Positions 42,905 to 52,355 of a stretch of 64,000 nucleotides of DNA are shown here, one piece after another; the first letter of the stretch is position 1; each line of letters begins with the position of its first letter. This DNA is from an uncultured Bacteroides sp. (lineage in GTDB: Bacteria > Bacteroidota > Bacteroidia > Bacteroidales > Bacteroidaceae). Under the pieces are notes generated by a model that saw only the letters and a program-made list of their open reading frames with translations, was not told where the DNA came from and did no database searches. The stretch lies in the NCBI RefSeq assembly GCF_963677685.1, contig NZ_OY782186.1, forward strand, positions 1,798,001-1,862,000, read 5' to 3'. A program made the position numbers and the translations under genes.

Positions 42905-45900
42905 ATGAAACATAATACTATAATCAAATTTGGTTTGAGCTTTTTCTTGGCTTTTGTTATGACTCTGCCAATCCTTGCTCAGACTACTCGGACCTATAAA
43001 GGGGTTGTCTTGGATGAAAACAAACAGCCTGTTATTGGTGCCACAATAAAAGTGCTAGACACCTCTACAGGAGTGATTACAGACTTGGATGGTAGATTCT
43101 CCATATTGGTACCTGCGGGTAAGAAGGTTGAGGTATCTTTTGTGGGGTATGTCAATCAAATAATTTCTGATTTTAAAGAGACAGAGATAGTATTGAAAGA
43201 AAATACTCAGCAACTTGATGAAGTTGTAGTGGTTGGTTATGGTACGCAAAAAAAGGCTCATTTGACTGGTGCCATTGCTACTGTGCCAATGAATGAAATT
43301 CAAGATCTCTCGGGCAGTGGACTAGCCACTTCATTAAGTGGTATGGTTAATGGCTTGAGTGTTAGTGGAGGGCAATCTAGGCCAGGTGAGAATGCTCGTA
43401 TTTATATCCGTGATACTAACTCATTATCGGATGTAGGAACTACAGCGCAAGAGCCATTGTACGTAATTGATGGATATATTTATCCAAATGATGTAAAAGT
43501 GGGTCTAGGTGCTGAAAACTTGGGTGCTGTCGCTTTCAATAATTTGGATCCATCTGTTGTTGAAAGCATATCGGTCTTGAAAGATGCATCAGCAGCTGTG
43601 TATGGTGCACGTGCAGCGAATGGTGTCATTTTAGTGACAACCAAAAAAGGTAAGTTGGGGGCACCTCAGATTTCTTATAGTGGGACTTTGGGTATTACAG
43701 ACGAAATTTCACGACCGAAGATGTTAAGTGCCTATAATTATGGTCGATTATATGATGCCGTAACTGCTGCTGACCCAACTAAGATTTCAGAGATAAACCT
43801 CAAAGACAATTTATTTCAGGCTGATGAATTGGAAGCTATGAAAGGTTTGAATTATGACTTGTTAGATAAATATTGGAAGACAGGTTTCACGATGAAGCAT
43901 AGTCTAAATATGAGTGGGGCAAGCGAAAGAGCTAGCTATTTTGCAGGTATCTCTTATTTTGATCAGGATGGTAATTTAGGCAGATTGGACTACAATCGTT
44001 GGAATTATCGTGCAGGTGTTGATGTTAAGGTTACCCAGTGGCTGAAAGCTAACTTAACCGTTTCTGGTGATTACGGTAAAATGAATAAGCCAAATGTGAA
44101 GGTTGGGGGCAGTAGTAATGAAAAAGATTATAACTTATTACTTACTCGCCCTTATTATATACCGGAAGAAATAAATGGGCATCCAATACCTGCTTATGGC
44201 ATCAGTAATTCAGAAAAGAATGGAGACCAAAATTATGCTTATTCTGTACTTCAGAATTCGGGTGATTATAATCGTACTATGACTTCAAATATGAGCCTTA
44301 ACGGTAGCTTGGCGTATGATTTTGGTTGGAGCAAGATACTGAAAGGTTTAAATCTAAGATTCTCTTATTCTAAGAGTATTAATACCAATAAGAATAATCA
44401 GTATGCTTCTGTTTATTCTATTTACCAGCTAACAAATCGTTCGGGTAGTGGTTCCCACTTGTATACTCCCGTAGATGGACAAAATTATGATGAGATTATG
44501 ACTGAAGACAACTTCCGTAAAAAGACGATTACCAACGGATCTCATTCTTATTTGTCTCGTGAGATGAACCGCACTGATAATTATCAAATTAACTTCACGG
44601 CTTCTTATGCTCGTGATTTCGGTAGACATCATATAGGTGGCTTGTTCTCTATTGAAAAATCTGAGGCTGAAAATGAATATCTGTATGGATATGTTTCAAA
44701 TCCTTATGAATTTACAACTGGCCAATCTAATTCGGCAATAGCTGATAATCAAATACCCCGTTTTACTCGTTCAGAATCTGGTACTATGTCTTATATAGGT
44801 CGTGTCAATTACGCCTATGCTGATAAGTATCTGTTTGAAGTACTGTTTCGTTCTGATTCTTCTACTAAGTTTGCTCCTGAAAATTATTGGGGCCTTTTTC
44901 CTTCTGCATCTGCAGGGTGGGTTATTTCTCAAGAAAATTGGATGAAAAAGGTGAATTGGATTGATTTTTTGAAGATTCGTGCTTCATTTGGTTTGACGGG
45001 TCGTGATAATACATATGCTTGGCAGTGGATGCAGGTATATGCTCAAGATGCTGATAAAGGACCAATGTTCGGTACTAATATTAGTGATGGAACAGACAAC
45101 CGTATTACGATTAATAAACATAACTCAGCTGTAAATCGTGATGTGCACTGGGATAAATCTTATAAAGGAAATATCGGTGTTGATTTTAAGACGTTGGATA
45201 ATCGCTTAGCTTTAACTCTAGAAGGTTATTCTGTTTGGAACCGTGAAATGTTGATGAATATTTCTCAAACTCTTCAAGCTATTGTTGGGACTCAATCTGC
45301 TGCGACCAACTTAGGTGAAACTAATAGTTATGGCGTTGAATTTTCTGCTACATGGAGAGATAAAATCGGGAAAGATTTTAAATATAAGATTGGTCTTAAT
45401 ACTGGCTATTCTGATAATAAAGTACTCATGATGGATTTTAATAATCAATATCTTTATCGTCAGATAACAAAAGGCCATCGATCTGATATTGGTACTTGGG
45501 GAATGCAATGTATTGGTATGTTCCAAAATTTTCAAGATATAGAGGAATATTTTGAAAAGTATAATATAACTTCTTACATGGGGAGGACAAAGGATAAAGT
45601 TCGTCCAGGAATGTTAATCTATAAAGATATTCGTGGTGCACAACAGCTCGATGGAACGTATGCACAGCCTGATGGTATTGTGGATAATGATAATGATCAG
45701 GTTCGTTTATCTAATCGCGCTAATCCTTATGGATTTACGACTAATTTAAGTGCTGAATGGAAAGGTATCTCTTTAAGTACTCAAATTAGTGCTAGTTGGG
45801 GCGGATACAGCATGATCCCTTCAGGTGCTTTGAAGCCTGGGGGCGGAATAGAATATACCAATATGCCTTCTTTTTGGAATCCAGATAACATGTTTGTTTA

Positions 45901-46237
45901 TAATGATATATATGATGCTTCTGGGAAGTTAGTGATGGCTGCTAATCGTACAGCAAAATATCCTAATTTGCAATACTCAGATGTAAATAGCGTAGCTTCT
46001 TCTTTCTGGAGAGTTAGTGGCACTCGTGTGCGCTTGAATCACTTGACAGTAGCTTATACTGTTCCCTCTAAATACGTGAAGGTCATGGGTGTTCAGAATT
46101 GTCGTTTTAATATAACGGGACAGAATTTGTTGAGCCTCTTTAACCCATATCCAGATAACTTTATAGATCCAATGTGTAGCTATGGAAGTTATCCTACTTT
46201 GAGAAAATTTACTATTGGCGTTAATCTTACATTTTAA
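42905..46237 (+). CDS. susC: SusC-family TonB-dependent outer-membrane receptor
   Basis: About 1110 residues from the ATG at 42905, which starts the signal peptide (MKHNTIIKFGLSFFLAFVMTLPILAQ); an ATG eight codons upstream is in frame. A CarboxypepD_reg-like domain (about 28-100, GVVLDENKQPVIGATIKVL) precedes the TonB box region (EVVVVGYGTQKK), the plug (LATSLSGMVNGLSVSGG, VIDGYIYPND, SVLKDASAAVYGARAANGVILVTTKKG) and a 22-strand barrel ending with F (TIGVNLTF). It imports oligosaccharides captured by the SusD partner. No STN extension is present, so no anti-sigma signalling is expected. Confidence 0.96.
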   Translation: MKHNTIIKFGLSFFLAFVMTLPILAQTTRTYKGVVLDENKQPVIGATIKVLDTSTGVITDLDGRFSILVPAGKKVEVSFVGYVNQIISDFKETEIVLKENTQQLDEVVVVGYGTQKKAHLTGAIATVPMNEIQDLSGSGLATSLSGMVNGLSVSGGQSRPGENARIYIRDTNSLSDVGTTAQEPLYVIDGYIYPNDVKVGLGAENLGAVAFNNLDPSVVESISVLKDASAAVYGARAANGVILVTTKKGKLGAPQISYSGTLGITDEISRPKMLSAYNYGRLYDAVTAADPTKISEINLKDNLFQADELEAMKGLNYDLLDKYWKTGFTMKHSLNMSGASERASYFAGISYFDQDGNLGRLDYNRWNYRAGVDVKVTQWLKANLTVSGDYGKMNKPNVKVGGSSNEKDYNLLLTRPYYIPEEINGHPIPAYGISNSEKNGDQNYAYSVLQNSGDYNRTMTSNMSLNGSLAYDFGWSKILKGLNLRFSYSKSINTNKNNQYASVYSIYQLTNRSGSGSHLYTPVDGQNYDEIMTEDNFRKKTITNGSHSYLSREMNRTDNYQINFTASYARDFGRHHIGGLFSIEKSEAENEYLYGYVSNPYEFTTGQSNSAIADNQIPRFTRSESGTMSYIGRVNYAYADKYLFEVLFRSDSSTKFAPENYWGLFPSASAGWVISQENWMKKVNWIDFLKIRASFGLTGRDNTYAWQWMQVYAQDADKGPMFGTNISDGTDNRITINKHNSAVNRDVHWDKSYKGNIGVDFKTLDNRLALTLEGYSVWNREMLMNISQTLQAIVGTQSAATNLGETNSYGVEFSATWRDKIGKDFKYKIGLNTGYSDNKVLMMDFNNQYLYRQITKGHRSDIGTWGMQCIGMFQNFQDIEEYFEKYNITSYMGRTKDKVRPGMLIYKDIRGAQQLDGTYAQPDGIVDNDNDQVRLSNRANPYGFTTNLSAEWKGISLSTQISASWGGYSMIPSGALKPGGGIEYTNMPSFWNPDNMFVYNDIYDASGKLVMAANRTAKYPNLQYSDVNSVASSFWRVSGTRVRLNHLTVAYTVPSKYVKVMGVQNCRFNITGQNLLSLFNPYPDNFIDPMCSYGSYPTLRKFTIGVNLTF

Positions 46238-46249
46238 AAGGATTTAACA

Positions 46250-48433
46250 ATGAAAAGAAATAATATAAAACTATTCAGTATTGTCTTGACGGCTACTTTC
46301 TCTTTCTCCTCTTGTAGCGACAGTTTTCTTTCGGATAAAAAAAACTATGACAATGTAAATGCCGGTATTTATAACTATTATTCAGGTGCAAATGCGCGTG
46401 TGGGTGATGTTTATGCTTGGTCATTGCCTGATCCTAATTCTGATGCAAATTGGAAGAGTAATTGTACTGGAAATCCCGATGGACAGTCAAAATCAACTGA
46501 AGAATATAGTGGATTTGGGACATTTGTTAATCCTGAAGCTCCAATGACTGTAATGGGAGGTACAAAAGTGGAGGATTATTTTCAAAATCAAGCTAATAAT
46601 ATTCAAGCTTCAGTTTGGGGACGTATCCGTAATATTAATGATGTGATCAATGGAATCAGTGGAAGTACTCTATCTGAAACAGACAAAGATAAACTATTGG
46701 GACAAGTTTATTTTTTCCGTGCATGGTGCTATTATAATTTGGTTAAATGGTATGGTGGAGTGCCTATCGTTAAAGAAGTGCTAGAGCCTGTTGAATCGTC
46801 TGTTGTTCTACGTTCTTCAGCAAAAGATTGCATTGACTTCATTTGTGATGATTTGGATAAATCTGCGACTATGCTGACCGCAGCAACGACTAACGGAGGT
46901 TGGCAAAGTGCTGATTGGGGACGCGTTACTTCTGGTACGGCTCTTGCTTTAAAAGGACGAGTGCTGCTATTGTGGGCTAGCCCTTTATTCAATAGAAAAA
47001 ATGATATAACTCGTTGGAATACAGCTTATGACGAAATCAAAAAGTCTATTTCTGTTTTGAATTCTTGTGGTTATGGGTTGTATCAAACTAGTAACAATAT
47101 CAATGGATCTGATTTTGCTCAGTTGTTTTCTACTGTTCATAGTCCTGAAGCAGTGTTTACAACTCTTTTTAATATTGTAACGAGTGGTAACGGACAGAAA
47201 AATAATGGTTGGGAACGTTCTATTCGTCCTAAAAATACAACGGGTAATGGTGGCAATGAGGCTTCTGCTATGTTGGTCGATATGTTCCCAATGGCAGATG
47301 GTAAAAGACCTGTTTTTTCTAATACTTATACGAAGTTAGATGCTTCTGATTTTACGTATAATGAAAATTATCCATTTATGGATAGAGATCCACGTTTTTA
47401 TAGAACATTTGCCTTTCCTGGTACACGCTGGGCTTATACAGGAGATCCTACAGAAGCGGATCCTAAAAACCCTTCTTATAATGGTGGAAAAGATTATGCA
47501 TTGTGGAATTACGTATGGTATACTGATGTCAATGATCAAGGTAATGCAGAAAGTGGTAACTCTTATGGTGCAGATAATTTGCTTAAAAACAAGAAAGGAA
47601 TATATGTGCGTAAACGTTCTGATGATCTGGATGTAAATGCCAGTACTTTGTACTCATGGGCTGCTACAGATAAGAATGGTGGATTTACGTATTCAGCTGC
47701 TCCATATATCGAAATCCGTTATGCCGAAGTATTATTAAATTATGCTGAAGCTGCTTGTGGTGCTGGGCATATGGATGAGGCTGTAGAGCAGTTGCAAAAG
47801 ATTCGTGCTCGCGTTGGCTATACGTCAGCAAATAATTTTGGTTTGCAAGCTGATTTGACATCTGATCAGGCTGCTTGTATGTCTGCTGTTCTTTATGAAC
47901 GTCAGGTTGAATTAGCTTATGAAGGAAAGCGCTTCGATGATCTTCGCCGTTGGATGCTATTTGACGGTGGAACAAGTGAGGCAGATGGTGCTCCTGAAAC
48001 TTGGACTTTAACAGGTTGGGGAGGAAATACTTGTACTTATTTAGGCTTTAAACCTTTGAACGGCCAACGTCGTGAAAATATGGAATTCCGTGTGCAGGAT
48101 TCTTATGGTATGGGTGGTACAACTGCTGATTCCGACCCATTGCTTAAAGCTAATGTTGTTCGTCCTGCAGCAGTGGATTATAGTCAGCCATTGGGGCTTC
48201 AATTAAAATCTTTAAAAGATTTCTATTCTACTACTTTTGTTCGTAAGTTGAAAAAAGGTGATGGACGTGATCAGAATCATATTGATGAAACGATGATGTA
48301 TTATCCCCGTTATTATTTCTTAGGACTTTCACAAGGTGCGCAAAGCAATAATACTGCTTTACAGCAAACGATTGGTTGGGAGGATTATAATAATGCCGGC
48401 TCAAATGGCACATTTGATCCATTAGCAGAATAA
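46250..48433 (+). CDS. susD: SusD/RagB-family glycan-binding lipoprotein
   Basis: A 727-residue outer-membrane lipoprotein paired with the SusC 12 bases upstream. The signal ends at SFSSCS (Cys22). TPR-like helices hold the family signature LLGQVYFFRAWCYYNLVKWYGGVPIV near 150-175. The C-terminal SusD domain has YIEIRYAEVLLNYAEAACGAG near 485 and LYERQVELAYEGKRFDDLRRW near 545. It is larger than the usual 500-600 residues, mainly through insertions between about 360 and 470 and a long C-terminus. It captures pectic oligosaccharides at the lid of the SusC channel. Confidence 0.95.
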   Translation: MKRNNIKLFSIVLTATFSFSSCSDSFLSDKKNYDNVNAGIYNYYSGANARVGDVYAWSLPDPNSDANWKSNCTGNPDGQSKSTEEYSGFGTFVNPEAPMTVMGGTKVEDYFQNQANNIQASVWGRIRNINDVINGISGSTLSETDKDKLLGQVYFFRAWCYYNLVKWYGGVPIVKEVLEPVESSVVLRSSAKDCIDFICDDLDKSATMLTAATTNGGWQSADWGRVTSGTALALKGRVLLLWASPLFNRKNDITRWNTAYDEIKKSISVLNSCGYGLYQTSNNINGSDFAQLFSTVHSPEAVFTTLFNIVTSGNGQKNNGWERSIRPKNTTGNGGNEASAMLVDMFPMADGKRPVFSNTYTKLDASDFTYNENYPFMDRDPRFYRTFAFPGTRWAYTGDPTEADPKNPSYNGGKDYALWNYVWYTDVNDQGNAESGNSYGADNLLKNKKGIYVRKRSDDLDVNASTLYSWAATDKNGGFTYSAAPYIEIRYAEVLLNYAEAACGAGHMDEAVEQLQKIRARVGYTSANNFGLQADLTSDQAACMSAVLYERQVELAYEGKRFDDLRRWMLFDGGTSEADGAPETWTLTGWGGNTCTYLGFKPLNGQRRENMEFRVQDSYGMGGTTADSDPLLKANVVRPAAVDYSQPLGLQLKSLKDFYSTTFVRKLKKGDGRDQNHIDETMMYYPRYYFLGLSQGAQSNNTALQQTIGWEDYNNAGSNGTFDPLAE

Positions 48434-48467
48434 TTTTTTAGAGGTTTATTTTATAAGTGAATAATTA

Positions 48468-48503
48468 GGGGCAAGACCAATAAAAAGGTTTTGCCTCTTT
48501 TTA
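48468..48503 (+). terminator. Intra-locus terminator after susD
   Basis: GGGGCAAGACC (48468-48478) pairs with GGTTTTGCCTC (48487-48497), including G-U pairs, and a T5 run follows. It lies 35 bases after the susD stop and would lower read-through into the enzyme genes relative to susCD. Confidence 0.75.
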
Positions 48504-48560
48504 TATTTGAATTATGCGATTCATAAGCTACTTTGGAAAATAGATTAAATAGAAAAATGC

Positions 48561-48568
48561 TACTTTTG
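48561..48568 (+). promoter_or_regulatory. Putative internal promoter before the pectate lyase
   Basis: TACTTTTG is a perfect match to TAnnTTTG, followed by C. It falls after the susD terminator and 137 bases before the lyase ATG. A TTTG exists upstream, but at 25 bases from the -7 box, beyond the normal range. Confidence 0.4.
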
Positions 48569-48704
48569 CTTTGTAAATCATGAAAGAATATGGGAGTTTG
48601 CTAATTTAGAGGAAATAAAATAATCGGGGTATACCGATTACAAAATCTTTTTTGAAGAGTCTATATAATATGTAAAGTCGAACTAAAAACGCAATACAAG
48701 AAAA

Positions 48705-50393
48705 ATGAAAAGAAAATGGATTCTAGTTATTTGTGCCGCAGCATTGATGGCACCAATTTCTGTAGTTAAGGCACAGTATCCTCAAGAACCTAAGGAGGTG
48801 AAGAGAGCTGTGAAGAAAATGATGAATGAAGAATATAAATTATCGGATGAAGCTTGGGCGAAAGCTCTTCCCGAAGTGGAAAAGGAAGCAAAAGAAGGTA
48901 AACCATATATTCCATGGGCTGCTAGACCAACTGATCTTCCACAAGCTAAAATTCCATCTTTCCCTGGTGCAGAAGGTGGTGGTATGTATAGCTTTGGTGG
49001 TCGTGGAGGAAAAGTTATTACTGTAACTAACTTGAATGACCGTGGCCCAGGTTCTCTTCGCGAAGCTTGTGAAACAGGTGGAGCACGTATTGTTGTGTTT
49101 AATGTTGCAGGGGTTATACGTATTAAAACGCCTATTATTGTTCGTGCACCTTATATTACTATTGCTGGACAGACTGCGCCTGGTGATGGAGTATGTCTTG
49201 CTGGCGAATCTTTTTGGGTAAATACTCATGATGTTGTTGTACGGCATATGCGTTTTCGTAGAGGGGAAACCAATGTTGGTCGTCGTGATGATGCTTTTGG
49301 CGGGAATCCTGTAGGAAACATAATGATAGACCACTGCTCATGTACATGGGGGTTGGATGAAAATATCTCTTTTTATCGTCATATGTTTAATCCTGGTAAA
49401 GGATATGATGAGGTAAAATTACCTACAGTGAATGTTACCATTCAGAATACTATTTCGGCTAAAGCTCTTGATACATATAATCATGCTTTTGGAAGTACTC
49501 TTGGTGGTGAAAATTGCTCTTTTATGCGTAATCTTTGGGCTAGTAACTCAGGGCGTAATCCTTCTATCGGATGGAATGGAATATTTAACTTTGTAAATAA
49601 TGTGCTATACAATTGGGTACACCGCTCTGTAGATGGAGGCGATTATACCGCTCTTTATAATATTATTAATAATTATTATAAACCAGGTCCTCTAACTAAA
49701 ATAAACAACCCTGTTGGACACCGTTTCCTAAAGCCTGAATCAGGACGTAGTAGACTTGGATATTATGTGTTTGGTAGAGTTTATTGCCATGGTAATATTA
49801 TGGAAGGTAATAAAACTGTTACAAAAGATAACTGGGCAGGTGGTGTACAGGTTGAAGATCAACCTAATACAGATGGTTATACTGAGAATATGAAGTGGAA
49901 TACGCCTTTTCCTATGCCTCAGTTGACTATTATGTCTGCTAAGAATGCTTATAAATTTGTTTTAAAGAATGTGGGTGCAACAATTCCATGTCGTGATATT
50001 GTTGATAAACGTATCATTAACGAGGTAAAAACAGGAAAGCCTTATTATGTAAAAGGGCTTGATCCAAATTCTTTCTATCAGTTTAAACATCGCAGATTAC
50101 CTAATGACTCTTATAAAAAGGGAATCATCACAGATATTAAGCAAGTTGGGGGATACCCTGAATATAAAGGAACTCCTTATGTAGATACTGATAAGGATGG
50201 TATGCCAGATGCGTGGGAAAAAGCGAATGGTCTAAATCCTAACGATCCTTCTGATGCTAATAAAGATTGTACTGGAGATGGATATACTAATATTGAAAAG
50301 TATATAAATGGTATCAGTACTAAGAAAAAGGTAGATTGGACAAATCTTAAAAACAACTATGATACCTTGGCTAAAAAAGGTAAATTGATGTAA
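48705..50393 (+). CDS. PL1-family pectate lyase
   Basis: A 562-residue secreted beta-helix lyase cleaving polygalacturonate by beta-elimination. Signal peptide MKRKWILVICAAALMAPISVVKA. The parallel beta-helix starts with IPSFPGAEGGGMYSFGGRGGKVITV near 85 and has the PL1-type YITIAGQTAPGDGVCLAG, VVRHMRFRRGE, and the calcium-site IDHCSCTWGLDENIS near 205-220. The C-terminal tail has a DTDKDGMPDAWEKANGLNPNDPSDANKD calcium-loop segment (about 505-530) typical of Bacteroides PL1 enzymes. It would act on homogalacturonan backbone. The first four bases of spacer lead into the DUF3826 gene. Confidence 0.92.
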   Translation: MKRKWILVICAAALMAPISVVKAQYPQEPKEVKRAVKKMMNEEYKLSDEAWAKALPEVEKEAKEGKPYIPWAARPTDLPQAKIPSFPGAEGGGMYSFGGRGGKVITVTNLNDRGPGSLREACETGGARIVVFNVAGVIRIKTPIIVRAPYITIAGQTAPGDGVCLAGESFWVNTHDVVVRHMRFRRGETNVGRRDDAFGGNPVGNIMIDHCSCTWGLDENISFYRHMFNPGKGYDEVKLPTVNVTIQNTISAKALDTYNHAFGSTLGGENCSFMRNLWASNSGRNPSIGWNGIFNFVNNVLYNWVHRSVDGGDYTALYNIINNYYKPGPLTKINNPVGHRFLKPESGRSRLGYYVFGRVYCHGNIMEGNKTVTKDNWAGGVQVEDQPNTDGYTENMKWNTPFPMPQLTIMSAKNAYKFVLKNVGATIPCRDIVDKRIINEVKTGKPYYVKGLDPNSFYQFKHRRLPNDSYKKGIITDIKQVGGYPEYKGTPYVDTDKDGMPDAWEKANGLNPNDPSDANKDCTGDGYTNIEKYINGISTKKKVDWTNLKNNYDTLAKKGKLM

Positions 50394-50397
50394 TTTT

Positions 50398-51093
50398 ATG
50401 AATAAGATTAATAATAGAATTTTTCAAATTCTTTGTGGTTTAATGCTTTTAGTTTCTACTTCAGCTTTTGCTGTTGATTTAAACAAAGAGAATAGAGACC
50501 CGAAGTATGTAGAAGTGATTTTGAGACGTTCTCAAAAGGTTGTCGACAAGCTTGGGATTACAGATAAAGATGTAGCTCAAAATGTTTGTTATATTATTGC
50601 AAATCGTTATTTTGAGTTGAATGATATTTATGCTAAGCGTGATGCTGAATTAAAGAAAATTAAAAATTCAGGGCTTACAGGTAATGCAAAAAAAGAGGCT
50701 TTGAGTTCTGCTAAATATGAGGCTGACGCAGCTTTATATCGTTCTCATTTTGCTTTCCCTGCTAACTTGTCTTTATATTTAAATGATAAGCAGATTGAAG
50801 CGGTAAAGGATCGTATAACTTATGGAGTTGTGATGGTAACTTACACTGCGACACTGGAGATGATTCCTACTTTGACTAATGAAGAAAAGGCTCAAATTTA
50901 TGCTTGGTTAGTTGAAGCTCGTGAATTTGCAATGGATGCAGAAAGTTCTAGCAAGAAGCATGCGGCCTTTGGTAAATATAAAGGTAGAATCAATAATTAC
51001 CTTTCTAAAAGAGGGTATGATTTAGTTAAAGAACGTAAACAATGGTATAAGAGAATTGCCGATAAAAAGGCTAAAGAGAATAAAGCTAAATAG
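50398..51093 (+). CDS. DUF3826 secreted protein
   Basis: A 231-residue, all-helical protein with signal peptide MNKINNRIFQILCGLMLLVSTSAFA. It has SQKVVDKLGITDKDVAQNVCYII, then DRITYGVVMVTYTATLEMIPTLTNEEKAQIYAWLVEAREFAMDAES and a Lys-rich tail. DUF3826 is typical of pectin and rhamnogalacturonan loci of Bacteroides, with no proven activity. The same domain reappears fused to an esterase at 57339, suggesting it supports pectin enzymes, perhaps by binding or anchoring. It starts 4 bases after the lyase stop. Confidence 0.85.
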   Translation: MNKINNRIFQILCGLMLLVSTSAFAVDLNKENRDPKYVEVILRRSQKVVDKLGITDKDVAQNVCYIIANRYFELNDIYAKRDAELKKIKNSGLTGNAKKEALSSAKYEADAALYRSHFAFPANLSLYLNDKQIEAVKDRITYGVVMVTYTATLEMIPTLTNEEKAQIYAWLVEAREFAMDAESSSKKHAAFGKYKGRINNYLSKRGYDLVKERKQWYKRIADKKAKENKAK

Positions 51094-51123
51094 CGAATAT
51101 TTTTTTTAATAGCTCATTTTGTT

Positions 51124-51160
51124 AAAGGTATTATCCATTATTTGGATAGTACCTTTTTCT
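51124..51160 (+). terminator. Terminator after the lyase-DUF3826 pair
   Basis: AAAGGTATTATCC and GGATAGTACCTTT form a 13-base-arm stem with one mismatch and a 7-base loop, followed by a T-rich tail, 30 bases after the DUF3826 stop. Confidence 0.75.
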
Positions 51161-51186
51161 TTTATTTTGTCTTTTTTGACTTACTT

Positions 51187-51296
51187 TATTTGGCTCCTTT
51201 TGCCTCTTCAAAATGAACGGGTTCCTTTTGCAAAATGAATGGGTTCCTTTTTGAAGATTAACCTGTTCCTTTTTTAAAATGAATGGGTTGATTTTT
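51187..51296 (+). repeat. Five tandem 22-bp repeats
   Basis: Units start at 51187 (diverged), 51209, 51231, 51253 (diverged) and 51275. Units 2, 3 and 5 share AAAATGAAnGGGTT, and the second half is usually CCTTTTn. Period is exactly 22 bases with no spacers, so this is a tandem array and not a CRISPR. An inverted partial copy (AACCCAATCATT) lies at about 51335. The array separates the lyase transcript from the GH43-like gene. Confidence 0.8.
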
Positions 51297-51421
51297 TAGG
51301 GCTATAAATGAGGGATAAAAATAGAAAGTTAACCCAATCATTTCAAGGGATCATGAGTACATAAAGTCCTTAAATACGTCTTTTTTACATAGAATACTAA
51401 TTTGCAATCTATTGACAAAAT

Positions 51422-52345
51422 ATGAATAAATCTTTAAGTTTTGTGGTCGCTATCTTTTTCTTGTGTTTTACTTCATGTCAAAGAGAAAAGGATATTTATC
51501 TTTTTACATCTTTTCATGAACCGGCAGATGCAGGCTTGCGCTATCTTTATAGTGAGGATGGAATACATTGGGATAGTATTCCGGGTACATGGTTAAAGCC
51601 TGAAATAGGCAAGCAGCGATTGATGAGAGACCCTTCTATGGTACGTACTCCTGATGGCATTTTTCATTTAGTCTGGACTACTAGTTGGAAAGGTGATTTA
51701 GGATTTGGTTATGCTACATCTAAAGATTTAATACATTGGTCGAAAGAGAAAATGATTCCTGTAATGTCTCATGAACCCACGACTATAAATGTTTGGGCTC
51801 CTGAGATATTTTATGATGACGAGAAAGATCAGTTTATGGTTGTATGGGCTTCATGTGTACCTCATAGATTTGCTCATGGAATTGAAGAGGAGGATAATAA
51901 TCATAGGTTATATTATATTACCACTAAAGATTTTAATACGATTTCCGAAACCAAATTGTTGTATGATCCGGGCTTTAGTGTAATAGATGCTACTATCATG
52001 AAGCGTGCAACTAAAGATTATGTGATGGTTTTGAAGGATAATACTCGCCCTAATCGCAATTTGAAAATAGCTTTTGCTTCTTCACCATACGGACCTTATT
52101 CTGCTGCTTCTAAACCTTTTACTCAATCTTTCGTGGAAGGTCCTACTGTAGAGAAGTTAGGAGATGAATATATGATCTATTTTGATGTGTATAAAAAGAA
52201 AATTTATGGGGCAGTTAAAACTAAGGATTTTATTAACTTTACCAATGAGACTGCTAATGTTAAAGTCCCAATAGGTCATAAACATGGAACTATATGTAAA
52301 GCTCCCCGCTCTGTTTTAGAAAATTTGTTGAAGAACAAGAAATAA
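51422..52345 (+). CDS. GH43-like five-bladed propeller lipoprotein
   Basis: A 307-residue lipoprotein (signal MNKSLSFVVAIFFLCFTSC, Cys19) with a single propeller domain. The arrangement fits GH43: an early acidic site in FTSFHEPADAGLRYLYS, RDPSMVRTPDG near 77-87, NVWAPEIFYDD near 125, VIDATIMKR near 190 (candidate pKa-modulating Asp) and FVEGPTVEKLGDEYMIYF near 243 (candidate acid Glu). GH43 enzymes remove arabinofuranose, xylose or galactose side chains. Substrate and subfamily are uncertain. A cell-surface anchor suits first trimming of pectin side chains. Confidence 0.75.
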   Translation: MNKSLSFVVAIFFLCFTSCQREKDIYLFTSFHEPADAGLRYLYSEDGIHWDSIPGTWLKPEIGKQRLMRDPSMVRTPDGIFHLVWTTSWKGDLGFGYATSKDLIHWSKEKMIPVMSHEPTTINVWAPEIFYDDEKDQFMVVWASCVPHRFAHGIEEEDNNHRLYYITTKDFNTISETKLLYDPGFSVIDATIMKRATKDYVMVLKDNTRPNRNLKIAFASSPYGPYSAASKPFTQSFVEGPTVEKLGDEYMIYFDVYKKKIYGAVKTKDFINFTNETANVKVPIGHKHGTICKAPRSVLENLLKNKK

Positions 52346-52355
52346 TAACTTTATA

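Noticed and set aside
51187..51296. Regular 22-bp repeats that could be taken for a CRISPR array
   Set aside because: The units are contiguous with no variable spacers, and no cas gene is nearby; it is a simple tandem repeat.
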